64,000 bases of DNA, from the NCBI GenBank assembly GCA_017451025.1, contig JAFSSM010000046.1, forward strand, positions 1-64,000, given 5' to 3'. This document shows positions 16,021-24,582 of this stretch, piece after piece; position 1 is the stretch's first letter; each line of letters begins with the position of its first letter. A program made the translations under genes and the position numbers. Source of the stretch: Synergistaceae bacterium. Its GTDB lineage: Bacteria; Synergistota; Synergistia; Synergistales; Aminobacteriaceae. The notes below the pieces were generated by a model that saw only the letters and a list, made by a program, of their open reading frames with translations, ran no database searches and was not told the origin of the DNA.

Positions 16021-17124
16021 TTATATCCTGTCAACGCGCCACGCGAAGAACAGCGCAATCACCAGGAATACGCAGTTAGGCCCCCATCCGGCCAAGACCG
16101 CAGGAATATTCCCTGATTCACCCAGTGCACGGCACAGCGACATCACCACGTAGTACGCGAACACCATAACAACGCTTATCCCGAAGCCGACGCCTCCGCC
16201 GCTCCTGCCCCGCCTTGACGCACCGAATCCTGCACCGAGCACTGCCATAATCACGCACGCCCAAGGCACCGCAAGTTTCAGGTGAAACATCACCCACAGC
16301 TTCGATAAATCCGTTCCTGCGTTGCCGGCCTGCGTAATGTAGCTCCACAGTTCATGTGCGGACATGTTAGAGGGTTTGCGCGTACTTCTCTGCAATTGTT
16401 CGGGCGAAAGCCTTATCGCCAGTCTCTGACGCTCAAATCGCAGCAGCAGGCTCACTTCACCATCACGGCTTATGCTGTAGATTCTGCCGTCCTCTATCCA
16501 CCACTGCGAATTTAGCCACATTCCGCTCCTCGCGTGAAGAGTCGTTGCCAGATGTCCGTCGTCGAACTCGTGCATCATGATTCCGCTCATTCTGCCTTCG
16601 TTCGGGTCAAGCTCGTCGATGTACAGCACACGTTTCAACTGTCCGCCCTCCTCCTCGCGCAGAAACACTTTCTCCTGAACTGCCGCCGCCTGGTTCTTCA
16701 TGATCTCGTACTTCATCAATCTATCTGCAGCTATCGACGCGAAAGGCACAAACGTTTCGTTGAAGCCCAGCGCAATTATCGAGATAAGCACCGACGCAAA
16801 GAGTATAGGCCGCAAAATTCTCCTGAAGGGTATTCCCAGAGATTTTAGCGCGATTAACTCACTGCCTCCGTTGAGCGTGGACATTCCCAGCAGTGTTGAG
16901 AGCAGGGACGACATCGGCACCGTCATTATCACGACTTCGGGAAGCCGGTACAGGAACAGCCTGGCCACAACTCCGAAAGCTATTCCCTGTTCGATTATGA
17001 GCTTGGCCGCCTGGAACAATAAATCTCCGGCTACGAATATAAGCACGAAAATCAATATCCCGAACACAAACGGCCCGGCACAAGACCCTAATATTAACCT
17101 GTTGAGGTTATTCTGAAAGTGCAT
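16021..17124 (-). CDS. LptF/LptG-family LPS transport permease
   Basis: A 367-residue YjgP/YjgQ-family protein. Membrane segments lie near residues 15-35, 52-75, 95-118 and three at the C-terminus (from about 280), with a periplasmic beta-jellyroll domain between. These permeases form the inner-membrane LptB2FG complex that extracts lipopolysaccharide for transport to the outer membrane. Only one such gene is present here; whether it is LptF, LptG or a single-copy homodimer cannot be told. It overlaps the end of the upstream PAS/GGDEF gene by 17 bases and is followed by the small gene and lpxI, forming an envelope operon. Confidence 0.92.
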   Translation of the reverse strand: MHFQNNLNRLILGSCAGPFVFGILIFVLIFVAGDLLFQAAKLIIEQGIAFGVVARLFLYRLPEVVIMTVPMSSLLSTLLGMSTLNGGSELIALKSLGIPFRRILRPILFASVLISIIALGFNETFVPFASIAADRLMKYEIMKNQAAAVQEKVFLREEEGGQLKRVLYIDELDPNEGRMSGIMMHEFDDGHLATTLHARSGMWLNSQWWIEDGRIYSISRDGEVSLLLRFERQRLAIRLSPEQLQRSTRKPSNMSAHELWSYITQAGNAGTDLSKLWVMFHLKLAVPWACVIMAVLGAGFGASRRGRSGGGVGFGISVVMVFAYYVVMSLCRALGESGNIPAVLAGWGPNCVFLVIALFFAWRVDRI

Positions 17125-18262
17125 TAGCCGAATATTTGCGGGTCATCGCCTGCGTCATGCGGTCAATAAGTTCCTGAGCAGTCGGTACGTTGTTCCCGCC
17201 CTCGAACGTCTCGTACACATTCAGCACCGTAACGTTCAGGAACTCCTCAAACGTTGGCACAAGGGCGTTAGTGATAGCCGTCAGCCTCTCGATTACGTTT
17301 TCGACCATCTGGTACGGGCACTCTGATATCACCAGAAGGAACTGGAACTCTCCAGTCTGAATTGCTGTATCTGACTGGCGGATGTCCTTCATGACTCTGG
17401 CGGTATATGCCCTGAAAGGCCGCGTGTACTTCTCCATGTCGTCGCTGGGCAGTAATTGCGGGAACACCAGGCGAAGCATCACAGCACTGACCGCCCGCGA
17501 GTATCTGCCTGCTCTGTAAAGTTCGTCGGAGATTCTCGCGAAGCCGTACCTGAAGTTGTGGAGCTGGGTATCCTCGTCGAGGAACTGCAGCATTTCTCCG
17601 CTGAGCTTTTCGCCTTCCTGCGGAGCTTCTCCTGTCGGAAGTCCTTTCGGGTTAAGCTCGAAGTAGAAGCGTCTTCCGTCATCAACGGCTATGCGCTTGA
17701 TGTCCCAGATTTTGCCGCCGATTTCCGCCGTCTTAGATACCGGGCTGAACCAGTCAGAAATATTCTTGCCTATCATGTCAACGCGCGACAGGCCAAGAAC
17801 TTCGAGCATTGCGTCCGTAAGGCTCAGGATTGCTCCGGTCTCGTCAGTTATCACGAAATTCACGGGAAGCTGTTTCATGTCGTTTTCCACTTCCAGAACT
17901 ACGACCTTGTTGCGCTCGGATTCTGTCTGGTTATACGCGACAACCAGTGCCGCCGCTCCGCACACAGCGAGAATTACTCCGAGCCACTGGAACATTCTCG
18001 CGCCATACATAATTGACATCGGACATAACAGAATGCCTTGCGCAAGAGCCTGAAGCGGAACAAGCCCGACATTGAAGCCATTCACGATGAACAGTCCGTA
18101 GAGGACGCTTATCACGATAAATAGCAGCCATACCAGCCCCCACACAGCGAGGTCAACTTCTCCCGAAACACTGCCTGTACCCATAGCGCGGGCTAGCATT
18201 ATTGTCGCAATAGCTACTACCGGCGGAATGGTTATCCACTTGAAGAAATTATTACCGCCCAT
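17108..18262 (-). CDS. Membrane protein with PAS and degenerate GGDEF domains
   Basis: A 384-residue protein. About four membrane segments fill residues 8-120, then a PAS-like domain (NFVITDETGAILSLTDAMLE, GLSRVDMIGKNISDWF). A C-terminal domain follows that opens DEDTQLHNFRYGFARIS, like the DxLTxLxNRR start of GGDEF domains. The signature motif is absent: its place is taken by QTGEFQFLLV, so cyclic-di-GMP synthesis is unlikely and a sensor or binding role is inferred. It lies between a DUF4139 gene (2 bases upstream) and an LPS permease (17-base overlap), which suggests envelope regulation. Confidence 0.75.
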   Translation of the reverse strand: MGGNNFFKWITIPPVVAIATIMLARAMGTGSVSGEVDLAVWGLVWLLFIVISVLYGLFIVNGFNVGLVPLQALAQGILLCPMSIMYGARMFQWLGVILAVCGAAALVVAYNQTESERNKVVVLEVENDMKQLPVNFVITDETGAILSLTDAMLEVLGLSRVDMIGKNISDWFSPVSKTAEIGGKIWDIKRIAVDDGRRFYFELNPKGLPTGEAPQEGEKLSGEMLQFLDEDTQLHNFRYGFARISDELYRAGRYSRAVSAVMLRLVFPQLLPSDDMEKYTRPFRAYTARVMKDIRQSDTAIQTGEFQFLLVISECPYQMVENVIERLTAITNALVPTFEEFLNVTVLNVYETFEGGNNVPTAQELIDRMTQAMTRKYSANALSE

Positions 18263-18264
18263 GA

Positions 18265-19860
18265 TTATTTATACTGCAGCTCCTCTCCGCTCGGATAGCT
18301 CAGCGTGTAGTCAACTATTATTGTCTCTGTACGGCCTGCTGGCACGTTGATTTCCCATGTTAGGCGGTTCTCTGCGTCCTTCTCCTTTTCCTTCGGCTCA
18401 ATGCGTTTGATGTCGAGCTTTATCTTCTCGTCCGTCGGAATGGGCAGTCTGTCCCGCACGGTAATAACGTGGTCATGCTTTGTGCCGTTGGTGATTTCCA
18501 GCTTGTAGCCGCTGGTCTGGACACCGCTGAACCACGACACACCCTTTGTGCCGATGAGGGCTTCTTTCTTGGCCGTAATCTGGTCTGCATACCCGAACGG
18601 TATTCTCTTCTGCCCTGCACCGAACTCCTCCACGAAAATTTTGCCGCTCGGATTGCCGTCAACCCTGAGGTCTGCCATTCCTGGAATTAACTTCTCGTTT
18701 TCCTCGTCCATGCTCGCGATGATCCACGCCTTGTCCTTCTGTTCGGGGATGAGCATTATTATCGGCTTGGCAGACAGTTTTTTTGTGCCCAGTGCCACCT
18801 CAAAATCTCTCTGCTGTCCGTCGCCGGCAATCTCGCCTTCAACTTTTACGAGCCTGTCCGAAAGACTTTCTTCGACTGCCGGACCGTTGTCCTCTTCTGC
18901 CTCGTACATTTCCGGCATTGCATCTTCCATTGCAATGTAGTCCGCCGCAGGAGCTTTTGACATCATTCTTGCGGACTCGTACATTCTGTTGGTACGTGTA
19001 ACGCTCATTCCCGAAGCCGACAGCACGCGTTCCTGCTTTGGCTTTATGCCGACACGCAGAGGCTCAAGGTTGGGAGTTGAGATGTTTTCGTCGGGGGTCT
19101 TGGTGTGCATGGTGAACGGGCCGGTGTAATCGAGACCTGTCCTATGCGACGCGAGAATGAACATCTGCACGGAAATATCGCCTGATGTGCTGTCGAGGTC
19201 TAGCGTGTATCTCGGTCTCCACGATGCCGAGCCGGTAAAAGCCTCAATCTTCACGGGACCTTTTGCCCTGCCGGTAATCACGAGACAGCTGCTTTCTCCT
19301 GAGGGCCTGCGCGAATTTACCTCGCTGGTAAGCATCGTCAACTTCTCCTTCTCTGCGGCGAGAGTAACCTTCAGTTCGGCCAAGTCTGACTCTGTTTTCT
19401 GGCGGAGCATCTGCGCGCTGGTTATGTAGGTCAGAATGTCCTGCGGGTTAGTTGCCTTGTCGGGTTCCGTGTCCCTTAGGAGGTTAAGCGTCTGCTCGAG
19501 TGCCGCCTGCTGGGCTGTCAGTCTGCTTACTGTGATAGATTGAGCGTCCATTTGTGCCTTGAGGGGAGCAAGAGATTCGGGGGTCCATTTTGTGCGTGAG
19601 TGCTTCTCTGTGCGGATGTCCCCGTAGACATTTTCGGGGTTGAGGAGTTTCACGGACTCAGGTGTGAATGCTCCGGGCAAATACGCCGTAAAACTGCCGT
19701 CCTCTTCTTGCGGCTCAATGATGAACTCGAATTTTGCACCGCTGGGGTAAAAATTGAGGGCAGTGATTTTGCCGGTGTAGGTATCAGGGATTTCGAAGGC
19801 ACTGCATGATGAAGCCGCGCATAACAGCACCAGAGAAACGACCACAAAAAATGTTTTCAT
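18265..19860 (-). CDS. Exported DUF4139 (mucoidy inhibitor A-like) protein
   Basis: A 531-residue protein with a signal peptide (MKTFFVVVSLVLLCAASSCSA, probable cleavage before FEIP). It has an N-terminal DUF4140-like region, a coiled coil near residues 100-185, and a C-terminal DUF4139 domain containing ITVRDRLPIPTDEKIKLDI and RLTWEINVPAGRTETIIVDY. Family members are exported proteins of unclear function, one of which is linked to mucoidy in enterics. AAAGGAGA precedes the ATG. It heads the lpxI envelope operon. Upstream, the 289 bases to fliE hold both promoters; no box pair of good spacing is evident. Confidence 0.85.
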   Translation of the reverse strand: MKTFFVVVSLVLLCAASSCSAFEIPDTYTGKITALNFYPSGAKFEFIIEPQEEDGSFTAYLPGAFTPESVKLLNPENVYGDIRTEKHSRTKWTPESLAPLKAQMDAQSITVSRLTAQQAALEQTLNLLRDTEPDKATNPQDILTYITSAQMLRQKTESDLAELKVTLAAEKEKLTMLTSEVNSRRPSGESSCLVITGRAKGPVKIEAFTGSASWRPRYTLDLDSTSGDISVQMFILASHRTGLDYTGPFTMHTKTPDENISTPNLEPLRVGIKPKQERVLSASGMSVTRTNRMYESARMMSKAPAADYIAMEDAMPEMYEAEEDNGPAVEESLSDRLVKVEGEIAGDGQQRDFEVALGTKKLSAKPIIMLIPEQKDKAWIIASMDEENEKLIPGMADLRVDGNPSGKIFVEEFGAGQKRIPFGYADQITAKKEALIGTKGVSWFSGVQTSGYKLEITNGTKHDHVITVRDRLPIPTDEKIKLDIKRIEPKEKEKDAENRLTWEINVPAGRTETIIVDYTLSYPSGEELQYK

Positions 19861-20149
19861 GAGGAAAATATGTCTCCTTTCAGGATTATTGTTATGTAAT
19901 GGAAAATTTGCATGTTATTATATTGCATACTCTGAAATATTTAGAATTTGACAGCTGAAAATTTTTGTATGGGTGTAAAATTAGCTTGTCAAAAAATTAC
20001 GAAGGGGCGGAAGAGATTTTATGATTTAGTTCGGCTTTCAGGATGAAGGCTGACCGGCTTTTCACGCATCATAATCATACATACATCATGAGACATATCG
20101 ACGGAGCGACAACAAATAAATATTTTTCACCAGCGGGGAGGACTATGTA

Positions 20150-20488
20150 ATGGATCGTCTATTAATAGATTTTTCGCAGGTATACGGCCAGAGCAAAGCT
20201 CAGCAGACCGCAAGCGTTTACAGCACATACGAGGCGCGTCGCAAAGAACGTGAGAAAGAAGCTCCCAGGTTGTCGTTTGAGGATATGCTCACAGATTCTC
20301 TCAAGAAGGTAAACACGCTTCAGCTGGACGCGGAGAAAAAAGTCCGCGACCTGGCAATCGGTGATGTCGAAGATATTTCTGAAGTGGTGCTCGCATCATC
20401 GAGGGCAGATACCGCGTTACGGCTGGTGATGGAAATGCGCAACAAATTCCTTGATGCGTATCAGGCATTATCGCGAATAACAGGCTAA
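20150..20488 (+). CDS. fliE: Flagellar hook-basal body complex protein FliE
   Basis: A 112-residue FliE: the C-terminal half has VEDISEVVLASSRADTALRL and MEMRNKFLDAYQALSRI, the conserved segment that joins the MS ring to the rod. It is the first gene of the flagellar operon. The rod genes flgB and flgC that usually precede it are missing from this window. GGGGAGG lies eight bases before the ATG. The ATG overlaps the stop of a 35-codon open frame (20043-20150) that lacks its own ribosome site. TTGACA at 19948 has no well-spaced -10 partner, so the promoter is undetermined. Confidence 0.95.
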   Translation: MDRLLIDFSQVYGQSKAQQTASVYSTYEARRKEREKEAPRLSFEDMLTDSLKKVNTLQLDAEKKVRDLAIGDVEDISEVVLASSRADTALRLVMEMRNKFLDAYQALSRITG

Positions 20489-20499
20489 TGTGATTCACT

Positions 20500-22077
20500 A
20501 TGGACAGCTTGAAACGTTGGGCGGCTTCCTTCCTTGCATTTTGGTCATCGCTTAAACTTTGGCAGAGGGCATCAATCTTCTTTGCGATATTCATAGTGCT
20601 GGCCGGATTAGCCGCAATGATTTTCATGTCAGGGAGCACAACCTATGAGCCGCTTTATGCCGGGCTCGAGGTTAATGATCAGGCAGCAATAGTCGATTAC
20701 TTGAAGGAGAATAACATTCCCTACAGGCTTGACCCGAAGGCTAGTGCTATTCTCATGCCTGGCGGGGCAGTGTACGAGACCAGGTTAGCCCTCGCACAGC
20801 TTGGACTGCCTAAAGGCGGAACTACCGGCTTCGAGATTTTCGACGATTCTTCAATGGGAATGAGCGAGTTTCAGCAGAGGATCGCTTATACGAGAGCAAT
20901 TGAGGGAGAGTTAGCGAGGACGATTGCGCAGATGTCGCAGGTCGAAAATGCCCGTGTAAGTGTAGTTATTCCCGAGCAGAGGCTTTTCCTCGAACAGCAG
21001 AAGCCCTCGACCGCTTCGGTGCTATTGCGGCTCAGGCAGGGCGCAACGCTCGGAGCTACTCAGGTCAAATCCATCATTCACCTTGTTGCACATTCAGTAG
21101 ACGGCCTCGAACCCGATGCTGTTACAGTTGTGGACACCAACGGAAGGAATCTCTCTGACATGGTGTCTGACAGCATGATAATGTACAACCCCGACGGAAC
21201 GAACTCCATCACATCAGTACAGCGTGAGTTAGAACGCCAGCACGAGCGTGAACTTGAGAATAAGGTACGCGTAATGCTTGAGCAGGTCTTCGGTCCCGGG
21301 AGCGCAGTAGTCCGCGTAAGGATAGATTTGGACTTCGACAAGAAGACCAGCTCGTTCGTGGAGTACACGCCCAATCCTGAAACAGGAACAGGAGTCCCAA
21401 GAAGCAATGAGCGCCAGGAAGAGAGCTACACCGGACAGGGGAACCCGGTCAACGGCAATCCTGGAACGACGACGAATATTCCAGGCTACGCGATAAACTC
21501 AAGCACAGTTGAGAGTGAGTACAACCGCTCGAACTCGACGACGAACTACGAGATAACGACGCGAAAAGGAGATCAGGTAGTAACGCCCGGCGGAGTGCGG
21601 AGGCTTTCAGCGAGTGTCTTAATCGACGACAAGTACAACGAATTGACGGACGAGAGGCTCGAGGCGATTCAGGAAGTAATAGCTTCGTCAATAGGTTTCA
21701 GCCGTGAGCGCGGAGACAGCTTAGTGGTGAGGGCAATGCGTTTCTCGACGGCGTTTGCCGATGCGATGGCAGAACAGCTCCGTCAGGATAGAATGTGGCG
21801 CATAATCTACGGGTCAATCGCGGCGTTCTTCGTGTTATTGCTGGTACTTGCGGCACTGTTTGTGTGGCTCAGGATGAAGAAGGCACGCCTTGCAGTTCAG
21901 GAGATCGAGGAAGCCGGAAAGAAAGTCCCGACGATTCAGGAGATGCTTACTTCACCGGACCTGCTTGCGTTCCAAGGTGAGATGGCGGTACTCGAGGAAC
22001 AGCTCAAGGCTTACGCGAAGAGTCATCCGGACGAAATTGCGACGCTTGTCAACGAATGGCTTGCAATGGACAGCTAG
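20500..22077 (+). CDS. fliF: Flagellar MS-ring protein FliF
   Basis: A 525-residue FliF with an N-terminal membrane segment near residues 25-45, the YscJ/FliF ring-building motifs (YEPLYAGLEVNDQAAIVDYL, IAYTRAIEGELARTIAQMSQ, ARVSVVIPEQRLF), a periplasmic region, and a second membrane segment near 430-450 (IIYGSIAAFFVLLLVLAALF). The C-terminal tail binds FliG. FliF forms the base ring of the flagellum in the inner membrane. It is followed by an intrinsic terminator and an unrelated gene before fliG. Confidence 0.97.
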   Translation: MDSLKRWAASFLAFWSSLKLWQRASIFFAIFIVLAGLAAMIFMSGSTTYEPLYAGLEVNDQAAIVDYLKENNIPYRLDPKASAILMPGGAVYETRLALAQLGLPKGGTTGFEIFDDSSMGMSEFQQRIAYTRAIEGELARTIAQMSQVENARVSVVIPEQRLFLEQQKPSTASVLLRLRQGATLGATQVKSIIHLVAHSVDGLEPDAVTVVDTNGRNLSDMVSDSMIMYNPDGTNSITSVQRELERQHERELENKVRVMLEQVFGPGSAVVRVRIDLDFDKKTSSFVEYTPNPETGTGVPRSNERQEESYTGQGNPVNGNPGTTTNIPGYAINSSTVESEYNRSNSTTNYEITTRKGDQVVTPGGVRRLSASVLIDDKYNELTDERLEAIQEVIASSIGFSRERGDSLVVRAMRFSTAFADAMAEQLRQDRMWRIIYGSIAAFFVLLLVLAALFVWLRMKKARLAVQEIEEAGKKVPTIQEMLTSPDLLAFQGEMAVLEEQLKAYAKSHPDEIATLVNEWLAMDS

Positions 22078-22094
22078 AATAAACATTCTTGATG

Positions 22095-22123
22095 CTCCCC
22101 CTCAAGAACGGGGAGTTTTTTTT
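22095..22123 (+). terminator. Intrinsic terminator inside the flagellar operon, after fliF
   Basis: CTCCCC (22095-22100) pairs with GGGGAG (22110-22115), followed by eight T residues. It should reduce transcription from fliE-fliF into fliG unless read through or unless another promoter lies downstream. Confidence 0.8.
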
Positions 22124-22141
22124 CAGCAAGGAGGCTTAACG

Positions 22142-22609
22142 ATGACCAATAAAGAATTTACAGATTTTGTCGTCATAGCGGCCAGTTCTGCGGAAATAAC
22201 ATACACTATCCTTCAGGAGGATAATGGCAGCTGGACATGCTGGAGCAATGAATTGACACTTACTGTGAACGCTCCAACAAAAGAGCAAATGTATGCAGAA
22301 ATGTCGGAGAGCCTGAAAACGTGGGCGGATTCATACGTTAATGACCCGGAAAAGTGGGGCAAGGCTCATCCCGAACTATTAGCGTATGCAGTAAAAGTAC
22401 TGACCGATGAGGAAATGCACAACCCTGCTCCCGAAATTCCGGTGCGGAAATACGCGCTCTATCTGAAAGATACAGGGAACGGAGGTATGCGCTACACAAA
22501 TTTTCCGGCAGATACTGACGACGAAATTATGCCGCCTAAATATTGGGAACATAAGCGCACCGTTGATTTTTGGTTGACGGATATAGATTTAGACGAAGAA
22601 GAGGAGTGA
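22142..22609 (+). CDS. Unknown protein inserted between fliF and fliG, weakly HicB-like
   Basis: A 155-residue acidic protein not recognised with confidence. Residues about 18-68 (EITYTILQEDNGSWTCWSNE, then a helix after NAPTKEQMYAEMSESL) follow the strand-strand-helix layout of HicB-type antitoxin folds, but the match is loose and no HicA toxin is adjacent. The C-terminus ends in acidic residues. AGGAGG lies seven bases before the ATG. It sits between a terminator and fliG (4 bases away), where fliG normally follows fliF directly, so it looks like an insertion. A regulatory role in flagellar expression is only a guess. Confidence 0.7.
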   Translation: MTNKEFTDFVVIAASSAEITYTILQEDNGSWTCWSNELTLTVNAPTKEQMYAEMSESLKTWADSYVNDPEKWGKAHPELLAYAVKVLTDEEMHNPAPEIPVRKYALYLKDTGNGGMRYTNFPADTDDEIMPPKYWEHKRTVDFWLTDIDLDEEEE

Positions 22610-22613
22610 TTAC

Positions 22614-23639
22614 ATGCCGCCTAAAAAGGAAGAAGCAAACAAGGGGTTATCCGGCCGCGAAAAAATAGCGGTGCTGATGGTGTCATTAGGTGCGGATATT
22701 GCCCCAGAGGTCTACAAGAAACTCGATGATCCTACGATTGAGCTAATTACTCTTGAAATAGCGAACCTGCGTAAGGTTACGCCCGACGTAAAGCTGACGG
22801 TGCTTAAGGAAGCGCAAGAGATTCTGATGGCCCGTGAGTTCATGGCACGCGGAGGTGTCGAATATGCACGCGATGTATTGGAGAAGGCACTCGGCCCGGA
22901 GAGGGCACAGAATTTGTTGGCGAGGATTACGGCAAGCCTCCAGGTCAAGCCGTTCGATTTCATGAGACACACGGACGCAGGCCAGATACTCGGCTTCATT
23001 CAGAACGAGCACCCGCAGACTATTGCGCTTATCCTGTCATACCTTGAGCCACAGCAGGCGGCAATGATTCTTAGCGGGCTTAACCCGATTCTTCAGGCCG
23101 ACGTAACGAAGAGAATCGCGAACATGGACAGAATTACTCCTGAAGTCTTGAGGGAGGTAGAAAGAGTGCTTGAACGCAAGCTGAGTACAGTTATGGGTCA
23201 GGACTTCACCGTTGCGGGCGGAATTGACGCGGTTGTTGCCATCGTGAACAGCACCGACAGGGCTACCGAGCGCAACATAATGGAGTACTTGGAGGAGAAC
23301 GATCCTGAACTCGCGGAGGAGATAAAGAAGCGTCTGTTTGTGTTCGAGGACTCGATGCGGCTTGATGACCGTGCACTGCAGAGGGTGCTGCGTGAAGTGG
23401 ATATGAAGGATCTCAGCCTTGCCCTCAAGGGAGCGACGGAAGACCTCAAGACGAAATACCTGCGCAACATGTCCAAGCGTGCGGCGGAAATGCTGCAGGA
23501 GGATATGGACTTCATGGGGCCTGTACGCGTCAAGGACGTGGAAGAGGCACAGCAGAAGGTTGTGAACGTAATCCGCAGCCTCGAGGAGAAGGGCGAAATA
23601 GTGATAGCTTCGGGCGGAGGAGACGATATGATTGTCTAA
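22614..23639 (+). CDS. fliG: Flagellar motor switch protein FliG
   Basis: A 341-residue FliG. The three domains are visible: the N-terminal FliF-binding region (GREKIAVLMVSLGADIAPEV), the middle EHPQTIALILSYLEPQQAA, and the C-terminal torque helix with charged residues (LDDRALQRVLREVDMKDLSL). FliG transmits rotation from the stator to the MS ring and takes part in switching. GAGGAG precedes the ATG. Its end overlaps the fliH start by eight bases. Confidence 0.98.
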   Translation: MPPKKEEANKGLSGREKIAVLMVSLGADIAPEVYKKLDDPTIELITLEIANLRKVTPDVKLTVLKEAQEILMAREFMARGGVEYARDVLEKALGPERAQNLLARITASLQVKPFDFMRHTDAGQILGFIQNEHPQTIALILSYLEPQQAAMILSGLNPILQADVTKRIANMDRITPEVLREVERVLERKLSTVMGQDFTVAGGIDAVVAIVNSTDRATERNIMEYLEENDPELAEEIKKRLFVFEDSMRLDDRALQRVLREVDMKDLSLALKGATEDLKTKYLRNMSKRAAEMLQEDMDFMGPVRVKDVEEAQQKVVNVIRSLEEKGEIVIASGGGDDMIV

Positions 23640-24582
23640 CGGTCTTGCACATCAGAGGGTATTGCGGACTGTCCGGCTTCTGCCTCAGGCTGTGAAGATA
23701 GGTATTCTCGAGAGCGAGATAAAGCAGGACGGCACAAAGCCCTCCGAACAGAAAAATCCGGAGAAGCCCCAGTCTTCAGCTCCTTCACCTGAAACACCGA
23801 GAAAGGCACAGGTCAAAGTCCCGGAACGTTATGCGAAGGAGATAGAGGAGCTTACTGCACACGTAAAGACTCTCGCAAACAGCCTGAGCACCGCCGAAGT
23901 GAAGAACATGGAGCTTTCGGAGGACAACATACGTCTTCAGGGCGAAATAGGAGCTGTGCGTTCTGACTATGAACAGCGCAAAAAGAAACTGGAGAACGAA
24001 GCGCAGGCCAATGCTAAGCGAATTGCGGATAAAGCCCGTGAGCAGGCACTCAGCGAGGGCCAAGTAAAAGGCTATGAGGAAGGAATGGCGAAAGCACGGG
24101 CAGAAGTAGAGAAGGAGTATCTGGATAAATTCTCGGCACTTGCCGGAGTGATTGACGGCTTGGGCAAAAAGCTCGAGGAAAACTTTGCGGAGCTGGTGAA
24201 GCTCAATGAACCCAGAATGATCCGTATCTGGACAGAAATGCTCCGGCGTATGCTGTGCAGGCAGGTTGAGCTGAACCCTGACACGATAGATTCTGTGCTG
24301 TCTGAGCTTTTGTCCAGACTGAGCGACAAGAACCAGATACTCATATACGTATCGCCCCAGGACATGCAGCATCTGGAGGGTGAACTTGACGCGAAATTCC
24401 GCGAGGCACTGCGCGGTACAAAAAGGCTTGAGCTGAAATCTGACCCAAACATCGAGAAGGGCAGCTGTATTGTGGAAACCAGCTTAGGAATTTACGATGC
24501 GAGATGGCGGACTCAGATGGGACAGGTAGAATCCGTAGTTGATGAGATATTCCAGCAGGTCGGAAAAGAGGGCAAGGAATGA
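23632..24582 (+). CDS. fliH: Flagellar assembly protein FliH
   Basis: A 316-residue FliH. A Pro-rich linker after residue 40 leads to a long coiled coil (about residues 65-150) and a C-terminal FliH/V-ATPase E-like domain with MLCRQVELNPDTIDSVLSEL and YVSPQDMQHLEG. FliH holds and regulates the export ATPase FliI. The start is a TTG overlapping the fliG stop, with GGAGGAGA eight bases upstream. The ATG of fliI overlaps its stop. Confidence 0.93.
   Translation: MSNGLAHQRVLRTVRLLPQAVKIGILESEIKQDGTKPSEQKNPEKPQSSAPSPETPRKAQVKVPERYAKEIEELTAHVKTLANSLSTAEVKNMELSEDNIRLQGEIGAVRSDYEQRKKKLENEAQANAKRIADKAREQALSEGQVKGYEEGMAKARAEVEKEYLDKFSALAGVIDGLGKKLEENFAELVKLNEPRMIRIWTEMLRRMLCRQVELNPDTIDSVLSELLSRLSDKNQILIYVSPQDMQHLEGELDAKFREALRGTKRLELKSDPNIEKGSCIVETSLGIYDARWRTQMGQVESVVDEIFQQVGKEGKE

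Noticed and set aside
19948-19981. TTGACA at 19948 and TAAAAT at 19976 as a flagellar operon promoter
   Set aside because: The 22-base spacing is too long, and no sigma-28 or sigma-54 type pair was found either.
20043-20150. 35-codon open frame ending on the fliE start codon
   Set aside because: It has no properly spaced ribosome site, no similarity to a known protein, and is short enough to occur by chance.
21890-22141. Upstream extension of the unknown gene between fliF and fliG to 21890
   Set aside because: The extension overlaps fliF in another frame and crosses the terminator; AGGAGG at the proper distance marks 22142 as the start.
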